Source: Streptomyces brasiliensis
GTDB taxonomy: Bacteria > Actinomycetota > Actinomycetes > Streptomycetales > Streptomycetaceae
Reading direction: 5' to 3'
Assembly: GCF_014647875.1 (NCBI RefSeq)
Contig: NZ_BMQA01000008.1
Span: forward strand, 62,001-126,000
Length of the DNA stretch: 64,000 nt
In this document: one piece after another, positions 1 through 7,374 of the stretch
How the letters are laid out: the number at the start of each line of letters is the position of its first letter
Position numbering within the stretch: the stretch's first letter is position 1
Program-made: the position numbers and the translations under genes
Notes under the pieces: model-generated
Seen by the model: only the letters and a program-made list of their open reading frames with translations
Databases searched by the model: none
What the model was told of the DNA's origin: nothing

Positions 1-250
1 GGGCCGTGTCCATCGCCTCGGCGACCCCCAGTCCGTGGGACCACAGATGGCGGCGGAAGGCGAGGGTGGCGTCCCAGTCGACGGCGGCGGGTGTGCCCGG
101 GGACACGTCGGCGAAGGGGTCGGCCACGACGTGCGCCGCCGCGAAGACCGTACGAGAGGAGAAGCGGGTGCCCGGGGTCAGGTCCAGCGGCTCGGTGCGG
201 GGCTCATAGGTCCGCAACCGGCCTTCCTCGTCCGGGATTCGGATGCTCAC
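1..250 (-). CDS. DUF993 family TIM-barrel protein (N-terminal part)
   Basis: Only the first 83 codons lie in the window; the gene runs off the left edge. The GTG start overlaps the TGA of the upstream dehydrogenase in a GTGA, so the two are translationally coupled. The visible N-terminus (SIRIPDEEG, then SSRTVFAAAHVVADP and LAFRRHLWSHGLGVAEAMDT) matches my memory of DUF993 proteins, a family related to dihydrodipicolinate synthase/aldolase barrels with no assigned reaction. Sitting behind a Gfo/Idh/MocA dehydrogenase, it is probably an aldolase-like step of the same carbohydrate or polyol pathway; that role is inference. Confidence 0.75.
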   Translation of the reverse strand, partial: MSIRIPDEEGRLRTYEPRTEPLDLTPGTRFSSRTVFAAAHVVADPFADVSPGTPAAVDWDATLAFRRHLWSHGLGVAEAMDTA

Positions 251-1398
251 AGCGTGACCTCCGGTACCTCGATACGGCGGCCTTCGGCCGAGGACTTCAG
301 GCCCAGCTCGGCCAGTTGGACGCCGCGGGCGCCGGCAAGGAGGTCCCAGTGGTACGGGGCGTCGGCGTAGACGTGCCTGAGGAACAGCTCCCACTGGGCC
401 TTGAAGCCGTTGGCGAAGTCCTGGTTGTCCGGGATCTCCTGCCACTGGGCGCGGAAGGCCTCGGGGGTGGGGAGGTCCGGGTTCCAGACCGGTTTGGGGG
501 TCGTCGAGCGGTGCTGGACACGGCACTTGCGCAGGCCCGCCACCGCCGAGCCCTCCGTACCGTCCACCTGGAACTCGACCAGCTCGTCACGGTTGACCCG
601 GACCGCCCAGGAGGAGTTGATCTGGGCGACCACACCGCCCTCCAGCTCGAAGATGCCGTACGCCGCGTCGTCCGCCGTGGCGTCGTACGGCTTGCCCTGC
701 TCGTCCCAGCGTTGCGGGACATGGGTGGTGGCCAGGGCCTGGACGGAGGTGACGCGGCCGAAGAGTTCATGGAGGACGTACTCCCAGTGCGGGAACATGT
801 CGACGACGATGCCGCCGCCGTCCTCGGCGCGGTAGTTCCAGGAGGGCCGCTGGGCGGGCTGCCAGTCGCCCTCGAAGACCCAGTAGCCGAACTCGCCCCG
901 CACGGACAGGACCCGGCCGAAGAAGCCGCCGTCGACCAGGCGCTTCAGCTTCAGCAGGCCCGGGAGGAAGATCTTGTCCTGGACCACGCCGTGCTTGATT
1001 CCCTTCTCCTGGGCCAGGCGGGCCAGCTCGAGGGCCCCGGCCAGGCCGGTGGCCGTGGGCTTCTCCGTGTAGACGTGCTTGCCGGCCGCTATCGCCTTCT
1101 TGATCGACTCCTCGCGGGCCGAGGTGACCTGGGCGTCGAAGTAGATGGCGACGGACGGGTCGGCCAGGACCGCGTCCAGGTCCGTCGACCAGTGTTCGAG
1201 GCGGTGCTGCTCGGCCAGCGCCCGTACGGCGTGCTCGCGGCGGCCGACCAGGACCGGTTCGGGCCACAGCACGGTGCCGTCGCCGAGGTCGAGGCCGCCC
1301 TGCTCGCGCAGGGCGAGGATGGACCGGACGAGGTGCTGTCGGTGGCCCATGCGTCCGGTCACGCCGTTCATGGCGATACGCACCGTCTTGCGTGTCAC
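247..1398 (-). CDS. Gfo/Idh/MocA family NAD(P)-dependent dehydrogenase
   Basis: A 383-residue oxidoreductase of normal family length. The N-terminal Rossmann segment (VRIAMNGVTGRMG) precedes the family's YTEKP motif near residue 110, whose Lys is the usual catalytic/NAD-contact residue. The C-terminal alpha/beta substrate domain includes a DMFPHWEYVL stretch with the His expected in the active site. Such enzymes oxidise sugars, inositols or their acids; the substrate cannot be read from sequence. The gene is divergent from a LacI regulator across about 250 bp and overlaps the DUF993 gene downstream, so it is likely an inducible two-or-more-gene catabolic operon. Confidence 0.85.
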   Translation of the reverse strand: MTRKTVRIAMNGVTGRMGHRQHLVRSILALREQGGLDLGDGTVLWPEPVLVGRREHAVRALAEQHRLEHWSTDLDAVLADPSVAIYFDAQVTSAREESIKKAIAAGKHVYTEKPTATGLAGALELARLAQEKGIKHGVVQDKIFLPGLLKLKRLVDGGFFGRVLSVRGEFGYWVFEGDWQPAQRPSWNYRAEDGGGIVVDMFPHWEYVLHELFGRVTSVQALATTHVPQRWDEQGKPYDATADDAAYGIFELEGGVVAQINSSWAVRVNRDELVEFQVDGTEGSAVAGLRKCRVQHRSTTPKPVWNPDLPTPEAFRAQWQEIPDNQDFANGFKAQWELFLRHVYADAPYHWDLLAGARGVQLAELGLKSSAEGRRIEVPEVTL

Positions 1399-1494
1399 AT
1401 CGTTCCCTTCGTCCGCCAGGAGCCGGCCGCCGCCGCTGCCGCGGCCGTTGCAGCGAGCGCCGTACCGCCGAAGCCGGTCCGGCCGGCATGCAGC

Positions 1495-1549
1495 AAGCGC
1501 TTTCTACACGCAGAGAAGCTAGCCTCTCACCAGTGGTCTCTACAAGACC
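1495..1549. promoter_or_regulatory. Candidate LacI operator and nearby inverted repeats
   Basis: In the divergent region between the dehydrogenase and the LacI gene there is an AAGCGCTT palindrome (1495-1502) with the central CG of LacI/GalR operators. An imperfect palindrome GAGAAGCTAGCCTCTC follows at 1513-1528, then an inverted repeat GGTCT-N5-AGACC at 1535-1549. The placement suits autoregulation plus control of the dehydrogenase operon. Which repeat is bound is inference. Confidence 0.45.
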
Positions 1550-1645
1550 GTGACGATGTCGAGTCGTTCGAGGGGGCGAACAACTCAGGCCGGTGGCCTT
1601 ATGGTCTGCACGACGTGACTTGATGCGCGACCGGAGGACGACGAG

Positions 1646-2692
1646 ATGACGGTGACCCTGGCGGACGTGGCGGCCCGCGCCCAGGTCTCGCCCGCGACGG
1701 TGTCGCGCGTGCTGAACGGCAACTACCCCGTGGCCACCTCCACTCGGGAGCGTGTGCTGCGGGCCGTGGACGAGCTGGACTACGTCCTCAACGGTCCCGC
1801 GAGCGCCCTCGCCGCGGCCACCTCCGACCTCGTCGGCATCCTGGTCAACGACATCGCGGACCCCTTCTTCGGGATCATGGCGAGCGCGATCCAGTCGGAG
1901 ATCGGCGGGCCCGGCGGGCGCGCGGGCGGCGAACGGCTGGCCGTGGTCTGCAACACCGGGGGTTCGCCCGAGCGGGAACTGACGTATCTGACCCTGCTCC
2001 AGCGGCAGCGGGCCGCCGCGGTCGTGCTGACCGGCGGGGCCGTCGAGAACGCGCCGCACGCGGCTGCGATGGCCGCCAAGCTGCGCAAACTGACGGAGGC
2101 GGGCACTCGCGTGGTGCTGTGCGGACGGCCGCCGGCCGACGGGACCGACACCGTCGCCCTGGCCTTCGACAACCACGGGGGCGCGCGCGAGCTGACCGAA
2201 CACCTCATTGGTCTGGGCCACCGGCGGCTCGGCTACATCGCCGGGCCCGAGGAACGCACGACGACACGGCACCGGCTGGAGGGGCATCGCGCGGCACTGG
2301 CCGCGGCCGGGATCGAGGGGGACCCGGCCTTGACCGTCCACGGCCGCTACGACCGGCGGTCCGGATACGAGGCGACGCTCGAACTGCTGCGCAGGGACAC
2401 GTCGTTGACGGCGGTGGTCGCCGCGAACGACTCCGTCGCGCTGGGAGCCTGCGCCGCGCTGCGCGAGTCCGGCCTGCGCATCCCGGAGGACGTGTCGGTG
2501 GCAGGCTTCGACGACCTGCCGTTCAGCATCGACGCGGTGCCTTCGCTGACGACCGTGCGGTTGCCGCTGGCGGAGGCGGGGGCGCGGGCGGGGCGGATCG
2601 TGATGGGGCGGGAGGAGCCGCCGCCGGGTGGGATCGCCACGGTGCGGGGGGAGCTGATGGTGCGGGGGTCCTCCGGGGTGCCGCGGAGTTGA
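1646..2692 (+). CDS. LacI/GalR family transcriptional regulator
   Basis: A 348-residue regulator of typical length. The N-terminal HTH reads TLADVAARAQVSPATVSRVL, the classic LacI helix-turn-helix, followed by the hinge ELDYVLNGPASALA and a periplasmic-binding-like sensor domain from about residue 60 (LVGILVNDIADPFF...). Start chosen at ATG 1646 because GGAGG sits at good spacing upstream. It is divergent from the dehydrogenase/DUF993 operon and most likely represses it until a sugar-type inducer binds. The inducer is unknown. Confidence 0.9.
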   Translation: MTVTLADVAARAQVSPATVSRVLNGNYPVATSTRERVLRAVDELDYVLNGPASALAAATSDLVGILVNDIADPFFGIMASAIQSEIGGPGGRAGGERLAVVCNTGGSPERELTYLTLLQRQRAAAVVLTGGAVENAPHAAAMAAKLRKLTEAGTRVVLCGRPPADGTDTVALAFDNHGGARELTEHLIGLGHRRLGYIAGPEERTTTRHRLEGHRAALAAAGIEGDPALTVHGRYDRRSGYEATLELLRRDTSLTAVVAANDSVALGACAALRESGLRIPEDVSVAGFDDLPFSIDAVPSLTTVRLPLAEAGARAGRIVMGREEPPPGGIATVRGELMVRGSSGVPRS

Positions 2693-2734
2693 TCGTGCCG
2701 GCGCGGTGTGTCGGTGACCGGTGTTGGTGCGGGC

Positions 2735-2818
2735 GTTGCCGGGGGCTGCCGCCCCAGGCCCCGCTTCGGCCTCAACGGCCTCGTCCTCGAACGCCGGACG
2801 GGCTGAATCTGCCCGGCC
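2735..2818. repeat. Streptomyces-type extragenic GC-rich repeat
   Basis: The segment (GGGGGCTGCCGCCCC, then CTTCGGCCT, CCTCGTCCTCGAACGCCGG, ACGGGCTGAA) resembles the dispersed intergenic REP-like element common in Streptomyces genomes, as I remember it. It has several short complementary arms and lies after the LacI stop codon, so it may also act as a transcription end. A genome-wide copy count is needed to confirm repetitiveness. Confidence 0.5.
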
Positions 2819-2880
2819 GGTGCTTGCCGGGGATCGCGCCGGTGCTTGCAGGTGACCTGATCTAGGACTCGGGGTATCTC

Positions 2881-2891
2881 TGACTGAGTCA
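2881..2891. promoter_or_regulatory. Palindromic MarR-type operator candidate
   Basis: TGACTGAGTCA is a perfect odd palindrome 34 bp upstream of the MarR-GNAT start. MarR proteins commonly bind short palindromes in their own promoters, so autoregulation is plausible. Evidence is only symmetry and position. Confidence 0.4.
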
Positions 2892-2925
2892 AGTATCGGA
2901 CCGGACCATCGATCGAGGCCGCACC

Positions 2926-3858
2926 ATGACCGTCCAGGACATCCGTGCCTTCAACCGCTTCTACACCAATGTGATCGGCGCCCTCGACTACGGCCGTCAC
3001 CTCTACGCGCCGTACACCCTCACCGAGTCGCGCGTGCTGTACGAACTGGCCCACGCCCCGCGCACCGACGCGGCCGATCTCCGCGCCGAACTCTCCCTCG
3101 ACGCGGGATATTTGAGCCGGATCCTGAACAAGTTCGAGCAGGACGGGCTGGTCGAGCGTGCGCCGTCGGAGAAGGATCCCCGACGGCGGCGCATCAGTCT
3201 GACGCCGCGCGGCCGGGACGCCGCCGACCTGCTCGACGAGCGGGCGCGGGAGACGGTCGGCTCGCTGCTGGGGAGCGTGGCCCCGGGCGACAGGGCCCGG
3301 CTGGCGGATGCGATGCGGTCCATCCGCGACATCCTGGGGGACGGGCATGCGCCGGGTGCCGGAGAGGTCGTGCTGCGCGAGCCCGGGCCCGGTGACCTCG
3401 GCTGGATCGTGCAGCGCAATGCCGCGCTGTACGCCGCCGAGTACGGGTGGAACACCGACTACGAGGGCCTGGTCGCGCGGATCGTCGCCGACTTCGCGCA
3501 GGACCACGATCCACATCTGGAGCGGGTGTGGATCGCCGAACTGAACCAGCGGCCCGTGGGCTGTGTGATGTGCGTACGGGACGACACTCCCGCCACCGCC
3601 CGGCTGCGGCTCCTGCTCGTCGAGCCCGAGGCACGGGGGCTCGGCCTCGGAGACCGGCTGGTGGAGGCCGTGATCGACTTCGCGCGCGGGGTCGGCTACC
3701 GGGAGCTGGTCCTGTGGACCAACGACGTGCTCGGCGCCGCCCGCCGCATCTACCAGCGGCACGGGTTCGTCCTCGTCGCCGAGAAGCCGCACCGCTCGTT
3801 CGGCAAGGATCTGGTGGGCCAGGACTGGCACCTGCATCTGCGCGGATCGGGCGAGTGA
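2926..3858 (+). CDS. MarR-family regulator fused to a GNAT acetyltransferase
   Basis: A 310-residue two-domain protein. Residues 1-145 form a MarR winged helix: DAGYLSRILNKFEQDGLVER is the recognition helix region, followed by the wing SEKDPRRRRISLT. Residues about 148-305 are a GNAT N-acetyltransferase with the acetyl-CoA motif A region (LLLVEPEARGLGLGDRLVEA) and the terminal YQRHGF motif. The MarR-GNAT architecture is known in actinobacteria; the acetyl acceptor is unknown. Start at ATG 2926. The next gene starts 18 bp downstream on the same strand, suggesting co-transcription. Confidence 0.88.
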   Translation: MTVQDIRAFNRFYTNVIGALDYGRHLYAPYTLTESRVLYELAHAPRTDAADLRAELSLDAGYLSRILNKFEQDGLVERAPSEKDPRRRRISLTPRGRDAADLLDERARETVGSLLGSVAPGDRARLADAMRSIRDILGDGHAPGAGEVVLREPGPGDLGWIVQRNAALYAAEYGWNTDYEGLVARIVADFAQDHDPHLERVWIAELNQRPVGCVMCVRDDTPATARLRLLLVEPEARGLGLGDRLVEAVIDFARGVGYRELVLWTNDVLGAARRIYQRHGFVLVAEKPHRSFGKDLVGQDWHLHLRGSGE

Positions 3859-3876
3859 CGAGTAGGGTCTTTGTAT

Positions 3877-4677
3877 ATGAAGCTTGCCTTCTCCACCCTC
3901 GGCGTACCCGGTCTGCCCGTGCCTGAGGTACTGGCGCTCGCGACCGCCCACGGCTACCACGGCGTGGAGCTGCGCGCTCACCCTGAGGAGCCGGTCCACC
4001 CCGGCATCGGCCCGGCCGACCGCGCCGACGTGGCCGCCGCGTTCAAGGCGACCGGTGTGGAGGTGCTGGGGCTCGCGGGCTACGTTCAGGTCGCGGCGCC
4101 CGGCGACGACGGCCCCGTCCTCGCCGAGATCCGCCAACTCCTCGAACTCGCCCATGACGTGGGCGCTCCCTTCATCCGTGTCTTCCCGGGCGCCGACCCG
4201 GACGTGCCGCGAGAGGAGTCCGACGCGACGGCCGCCCGGCGGCTGGGCACCGCCGCCGAGGACGCCTCCGCCCTCGGTGTCCGCATCCTCCTGGAGACCC
4301 ACGACTCGCACCGCACCGGCGCCGACGTGATCCGCGTCGTGGGTCCGGTCGGCCACCGCCAGGTCGGCGCGCTGTGGGACGTCATGCACACCTGGCTGGG
4401 CGGCGAGCAGCCGCAGGAGACGTACGCGGCACTGTCCCCCTACCTCGGATACGTCCAGGTCAAGGACATCGCCTCGGCCGACGACACGACCCCGCTGCCG
4501 CTCGGCGAAGGGGTGCTCCCCCTCACCGAGTGCGTCGACGTCCTCTGCCGCCACGGCTGGGACGGCTGGCTGTGCTGGGAGTACGAGAAGCGCTGGTACG
4601 AGACGGCCCCACTCCTTCCGGAACTGCTCGGCGCGGGCCGTGACCACCTCGTACGCCTGCTGAACGAGGCCGCGTAG
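3877..4677 (+). CDS. Sugar phosphate isomerase/epimerase-like TIM-barrel protein
   Basis: 266 residues with the AP_endonuc_2/xylose-isomerase-like barrel: N-terminal KLAFSTLGVP, GYHGVELRAHP, then GAPFIRVFPGADP, RILLETHDSHRTG (metal-binding Glu/His), ALWDVMHTWLGGE and YVQVKDI, ending with GWDGWLCWEYEKRW. These carry the usual divalent-metal ligands E, D, H and E. ATG 3877 was preferred over TTG 3871 because AGTAGGG is then better spaced. It probably belongs to the sugar pathway of the genes to its left. The substrate is not deducible. Confidence 0.82.
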   Translation: MKLAFSTLGVPGLPVPEVLALATAHGYHGVELRAHPEEPVHPGIGPADRADVAAAFKATGVEVLGLAGYVQVAAPGDDGPVLAEIRQLLELAHDVGAPFIRVFPGADPDVPREESDATAARRLGTAAEDASALGVRILLETHDSHRTGADVIRVVGPVGHRQVGALWDVMHTWLGGEQPQETYAALSPYLGYVQVKDIASADDTTPLPLGEGVLPLTECVDVLCRHGWDGWLCWEYEKRWYETAPLLPELLGAGRDHLVRLLNEAA

Positions 4678-4772
4678 CGGCACGATGGAACTACGCCGCC
4701 TGGCGGGCGGTGAGCGGGGGTCGAGGGCTCCGGGCACCTGAGCTCGGCCTGGCACACTGCCGCAGCCTTGTC

Positions 4773-4800
4773 AGGGTGTCCTGCGATCGCAGGACACCCT
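4773..4800. terminator. 28-bp perfect palindrome, probable terminator
   Basis: Both arms are AGGGTGTCCTGCGA and its exact complement, with no spacer, centred on GATC. It lies 96 bp after the TIM-barrel stop codon. A very stable hairpin without a T tract is the usual Streptomyces terminator form. A protein-binding site or cruciform is the alternative. Confidence 0.55.
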
Positions 4801-4825
4801 CTCCGCCGCACCGCGGCCGGCAGCT

Positions 4826-4865
4826 CCGTCATCGGCGCGCCGCCCTCCAACCGCGCCGATGACGG
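4826..4865. repeat. 14-bp perfect inverted repeat, 12-nt loop
   Basis: CCGTCATCGGCGCG (4826-4839) is exactly complementary to 4852-4865. It follows the 28-bp palindrome by 25 bp, in the leader of the GH3 gene. It could be a second terminator or a mRNA leader structure. Confidence 0.5.
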
Positions 4866-4926
4866 CCCCTCAGGCCCCTCCCCGCCACCCCCGGCCGTGC
4901 CCGTCCGCATGCTGCGCGCTCCCTTG

Positions 4927-4977
4927 ACTGGCAGAAACTTCCCGGATATTGGTGGCTCCTCGGAAGTTTCCTTCAGT
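4927..4977. promoter_or_regulatory. Operator-like inverted repeat upstream of the GH3 gene
   Basis: ACTGGCAGAAACTTCC (4927-4942) and GGAAGTTTCCTTCAGT (4962-4977) are inverted copies matching at 13 of 16 positions. Each contains a near-palindromic GGAAACTTCC core. From memory, ROK-family repressors of aminosugar and chitosan genes in Streptomyces bind GGAAA-TTTCC-like sites, so a ROK operator is a reasonable guess. It ends 12 bp before the ribosome binding site. Confidence 0.45.
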
Positions 4978-5001
4978 GGATCTCCTCCGGAAGGAGCGCA
5001 C

Positions 5002-6867
5002 GTGCCCGACACCAGCACGGGAAGCACTCGAAGCACAGGAAACACCGCACGCCCCTCCAGACGTACCGTCCTCGCCGCCACAGCCGGCCTCACCGCGAGC
5101 GTCGCCCTCAGCGGCACCGCTCACGCCGGCACAGCCACGGACACCACCGGCACCACCGACCGCGACACCCGCCTACGCGCCCTCATCTCCGGCATGACCC
5201 TGGAGGAGAAGGTCGGCCAGCTCTTCGTGATGCGGGTCTACGGCCACTCCGCCACCGACCCCGACCAGGCCGACATCGACGCCAACCTCAGCGAGATCGG
5301 CGTGCGGACGGCCGCCGAGCTGATCGCCAAGTACCGCGTGGGCGGCATCATCTACTTCGCCTGGGCCCACAACACCCGCGATCCGCACCAGATCGGCGAT
5401 CTGTCCAACGGCATCCAGCGGGTCTCGCTCGCCCAGCCCCGCGGGCTGCCCCTCCTCGTCGCCACCGACCAGGAGCACGGCATCGTCTGCCGGGTCGGCA
5501 AGCCCGCCACGCTCTTCCCGGGCGCAATGGCCATCGGCGCGGGCGGCTCGCGCAGCGACGCCCGCGCCCTCGGCCGTATCTCCGGCGCCGAGTTGCGCGC
5601 CATCGGCATCAACCAGGACTACTCCCCCGACGCCGACGTGAACGTCAACCCGGCCAACCCGGTCATCGGCGTCCGCTCCTTCGGCGCCGACCCGAACGCC
5701 GTCGCCGGGCTCGTGGCCGCCGAGGTCAAGGGGTATCAGGGGTCGCGGGTGGCCGCGACCGCCAAGCACTTCCCCGGGCACGGGGACACCGCCGTCGACA
5801 GCCACTACGGCTTCCCGATCATCACGCACAGCCGGGAGCAGTGGGAGTCGCTCGACGCCGTCCCGTTCCGCGCCGCGATCGGGGCCGGCATCGACTCGAT
5901 CATGACCGCGCACATCCAGTTCCCGGCCCTCGACGACTCCGGTGACCCGGCCACCCTCTCCCACCCGATCCTCACCGGCATCCTGCGCGAGGAACTCGGT
6001 TACGACGGGTGCGTGGTGACCGACTCGCTCGGCATGGAGGGTGTACGCACCAAGTACGGCGACGCCCGGGTGCCGGTGCTCGCCCTGAAGGCGGGTGTGG
6101 ACCAGCTCCTCAACCCGCCGGACCTGAACACGGCCTGGAACGCCGTCCTCGACGCCGTACGCGGGGGCGAGTTGACCGAGGCCCGCCTCGACGAATCGAT
6201 CCTCCGGGTGCTGCGGCTCAAGGACAAGCTCGGGCTGTTCGACGATCCGTACATCAGCGACTCCCACATCGACCATGTCGTGGGTACGGCCGTACATCTG
6301 GCCGCCGCCGACAAGATCGCCGAGCGGACCACGACCCTGCTGGTCAACGAGGGCGGCCTGCTCCCGCTGTCCCGCCGTATCCACAAGAAGGTGCTGGTCG
6401 TGGGCGCCGACCCGGCCTCCCCGTCGGGTACGACCGGCCCGCCCACCGGCGTGCTGGCCGCCGCGCTCACTGAGCTGGGGTTCAGCGCCTCCGCCCTGTC
6501 GACCGGCACGGCTCCGTCCGCCACCACCGTCAACAACGCCGTCAGTGCCGCGCAGGGCGTGGACGCGGTGGTCGTGGCGACGTACAACGTCACGGCGGGC
6601 AACAGCCAGAAGACGCTCGTCGAACGGCTCGTCGCCACGGGGAAGCCGGTCGTCGCGGTCGCCGTCCGCAACCCGTACGACGTTGCCCAACTGCCAACCG
6701 CAAAAGCCCACTTGGCGATCTACTCCTGGACCGACGTCGAAGTGCGCGCCGCCGCGCGAGTCATCGCCGGGCAGGTGGAGCCGCGCGGCAAGCTGCCGGT
6801 GGCCGTGCCGCGGGCCGATGATCCGGCGCAGGTGCTGTATCCGATCGGACACGGCCTGACGTACTAG
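5002..6867 (+). CDS. Secreted GH3 beta-N-acetylhexosaminidase
   Basis: A 621-residue exported glycosidase. GTG 5002 was chosen because GGAAGGAG lies 5 nt upstream. The N-terminus has a twin-arginine signal (PSRRTVLAATAGL ... SGTAHA), so export is folded via Tat. The GH3 barrel contains KHFPGHGDTAVDSH, the NagZ-branch signature in which His/Asp replace the usual acid/base, and VVTDSLGMEG with the nucleophile Asp. A C-terminal alpha/beta sandwich domain follows from about residue 400. Expected reaction: release of N-acetylglucosamine from chito-oligosaccharides or muropeptides outside the cell. It has its own promoter region with inverted repeats. Natural partners are the window's chitinase and the glmS paralogue. 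Confidence 0.9.
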   Translation: MPDTSTGSTRSTGNTARPSRRTVLAATAGLTASVALSGTAHAGTATDTTGTTDRDTRLRALISGMTLEEKVGQLFVMRVYGHSATDPDQADIDANLSEIGVRTAAELIAKYRVGGIIYFAWAHNTRDPHQIGDLSNGIQRVSLAQPRGLPLLVATDQEHGIVCRVGKPATLFPGAMAIGAGGSRSDARALGRISGAELRAIGINQDYSPDADVNVNPANPVIGVRSFGADPNAVAGLVAAEVKGYQGSRVAATAKHFPGHGDTAVDSHYGFPIITHSREQWESLDAVPFRAAIGAGIDSIMTAHIQFPALDDSGDPATLSHPILTGILREELGYDGCVVTDSLGMEGVRTKYGDARVPVLALKAGVDQLLNPPDLNTAWNAVLDAVRGGELTEARLDESILRVLRLKDKLGLFDDPYISDSHIDHVVGTAVHLAAADKIAERTTTLLVNEGGLLPLSRRIHKKVLVVGADPASPSGTTGPPTGVLAAALTELGFSASALSTGTAPSATTVNNAVSAAQGVDAVVVATYNVTAGNSQKTLVERLVATGKPVVAVAVRNPYDVAQLPTAKAHLAIYSWTDVEVRAAARVIAGQVEPRGKLPVAVPRADDPAQVLYPIGHGLTY

Positions 6868-6933
6868 TCGTACGCCGGGTGTATGCCCCGCACCGGGTGC
6901 ACCACCCCCAACGGGCGGAGAACCGCCCGCATG

Positions 6934-6966
6934 TCCGGCGTGGCCCGCGACGCGGGCCACGCCGGA
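6934..6966. terminator. Strong hairpin terminator after the GH3 gene
   Basis: TCCGGCGTGGCCCG (6934-6947) pairs perfectly with 6953-6966 around a 5-nt loop, 67 bp after the GH3 stop codon. No T tract follows, as is usual in this genus. Probably ends GH3 transcription. Confidence 0.65.
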
Positions 6967-7142
6967 CCGGGGTCTGGCGGGATGCCGATGCGCGGGAGAG
7001 GTTCCGTGGGGGTGGGTGGTGTGCTGCGCCGCTGCCGGCGCTGGCCGGCGCGCTGCCGGCGGGCCGTCAGCGGTCTTCCGGGGGCCGGGGGGAGGACCGG
7101 TTCCGGCGCACGGCCGACGCCCGGCCGGATCTCGGGTCACGG

Positions 7143-7326
7143 CGCCGGTTCCTCGCCGTGGACGAGTGCAGCTCCGCGAGACACGGAGTGCGACGGCTCG
7201 GGCGAACGCAGACCGCAGTACAGGGTCACCAAGGCGGTCGCCTCCCGCACCAAGTGCCCTGCGTCGACGGCTCTTTACGGCCAACTGGGCGGCAAGACCC
7301 CGGTGGGCTGTGCCCAGCGCCTGTGA
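7143..7326 (+). pseudogene. Possible remnant of a small Cys-containing secreted protein
   Basis: The roughly 500 bp between the GH3 and S37 genes has no intact gene. One stretch looks coding in composition. In one frame RFLAVDECSS appears, then, after a frame change near 7185, DTECDGSGERRPQYRV ... KCPAS ... VGCAQRL up to a TGA at 7324-7326. About 85 percent of third positions are G/C over the last 47 codons. The spacing of cysteines recalls the C-terminal half of LppU-like actinobacterial lipoproteins. No convincing start, signal peptide or upstream half is visible, so a decayed gene is the best reading, with low certainty. Confidence 0.25.
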
Positions 7327-7346
7327 GACGCGGGCGGGCACAGCCC
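7305..7346. terminator. Hairpin terminator downstream of the S37 gene
   Basis: GGGCTGTGCCC (7305-7315) is perfectly complementary to 7336-7346, with a 20-nt loop. It lies just beyond the stop codon of the leftward S37 peptidase gene and could end transcription from either side. Confidence 0.55.
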
Positions 7347-7374
7347 CGGACAACCACCTTTCCGAGGAGCGGCG

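Noticed and set aside
1532..1551. Possible DasR site (AGTGGTCT...AGACC) before the LacI gene
   Set aside because: The half-sites are too far apart for the 16-bp dre consensus; kept only as part of the candidate operator region.
2347..4755. Long minus-strand open frame across the LacI, MarR-GNAT and TIM-barrel genes
   Set aside because: Antisense shadow; the + strand genes have recognisable domains and ribosome binding sites.
4768..5001. N-terminal extension of the GH3 enzyme from 4768
   Set aside because: It would translate through three inverted repeats; GTG 5002 has a strong ribosome binding site and is followed directly by a Tat signal.
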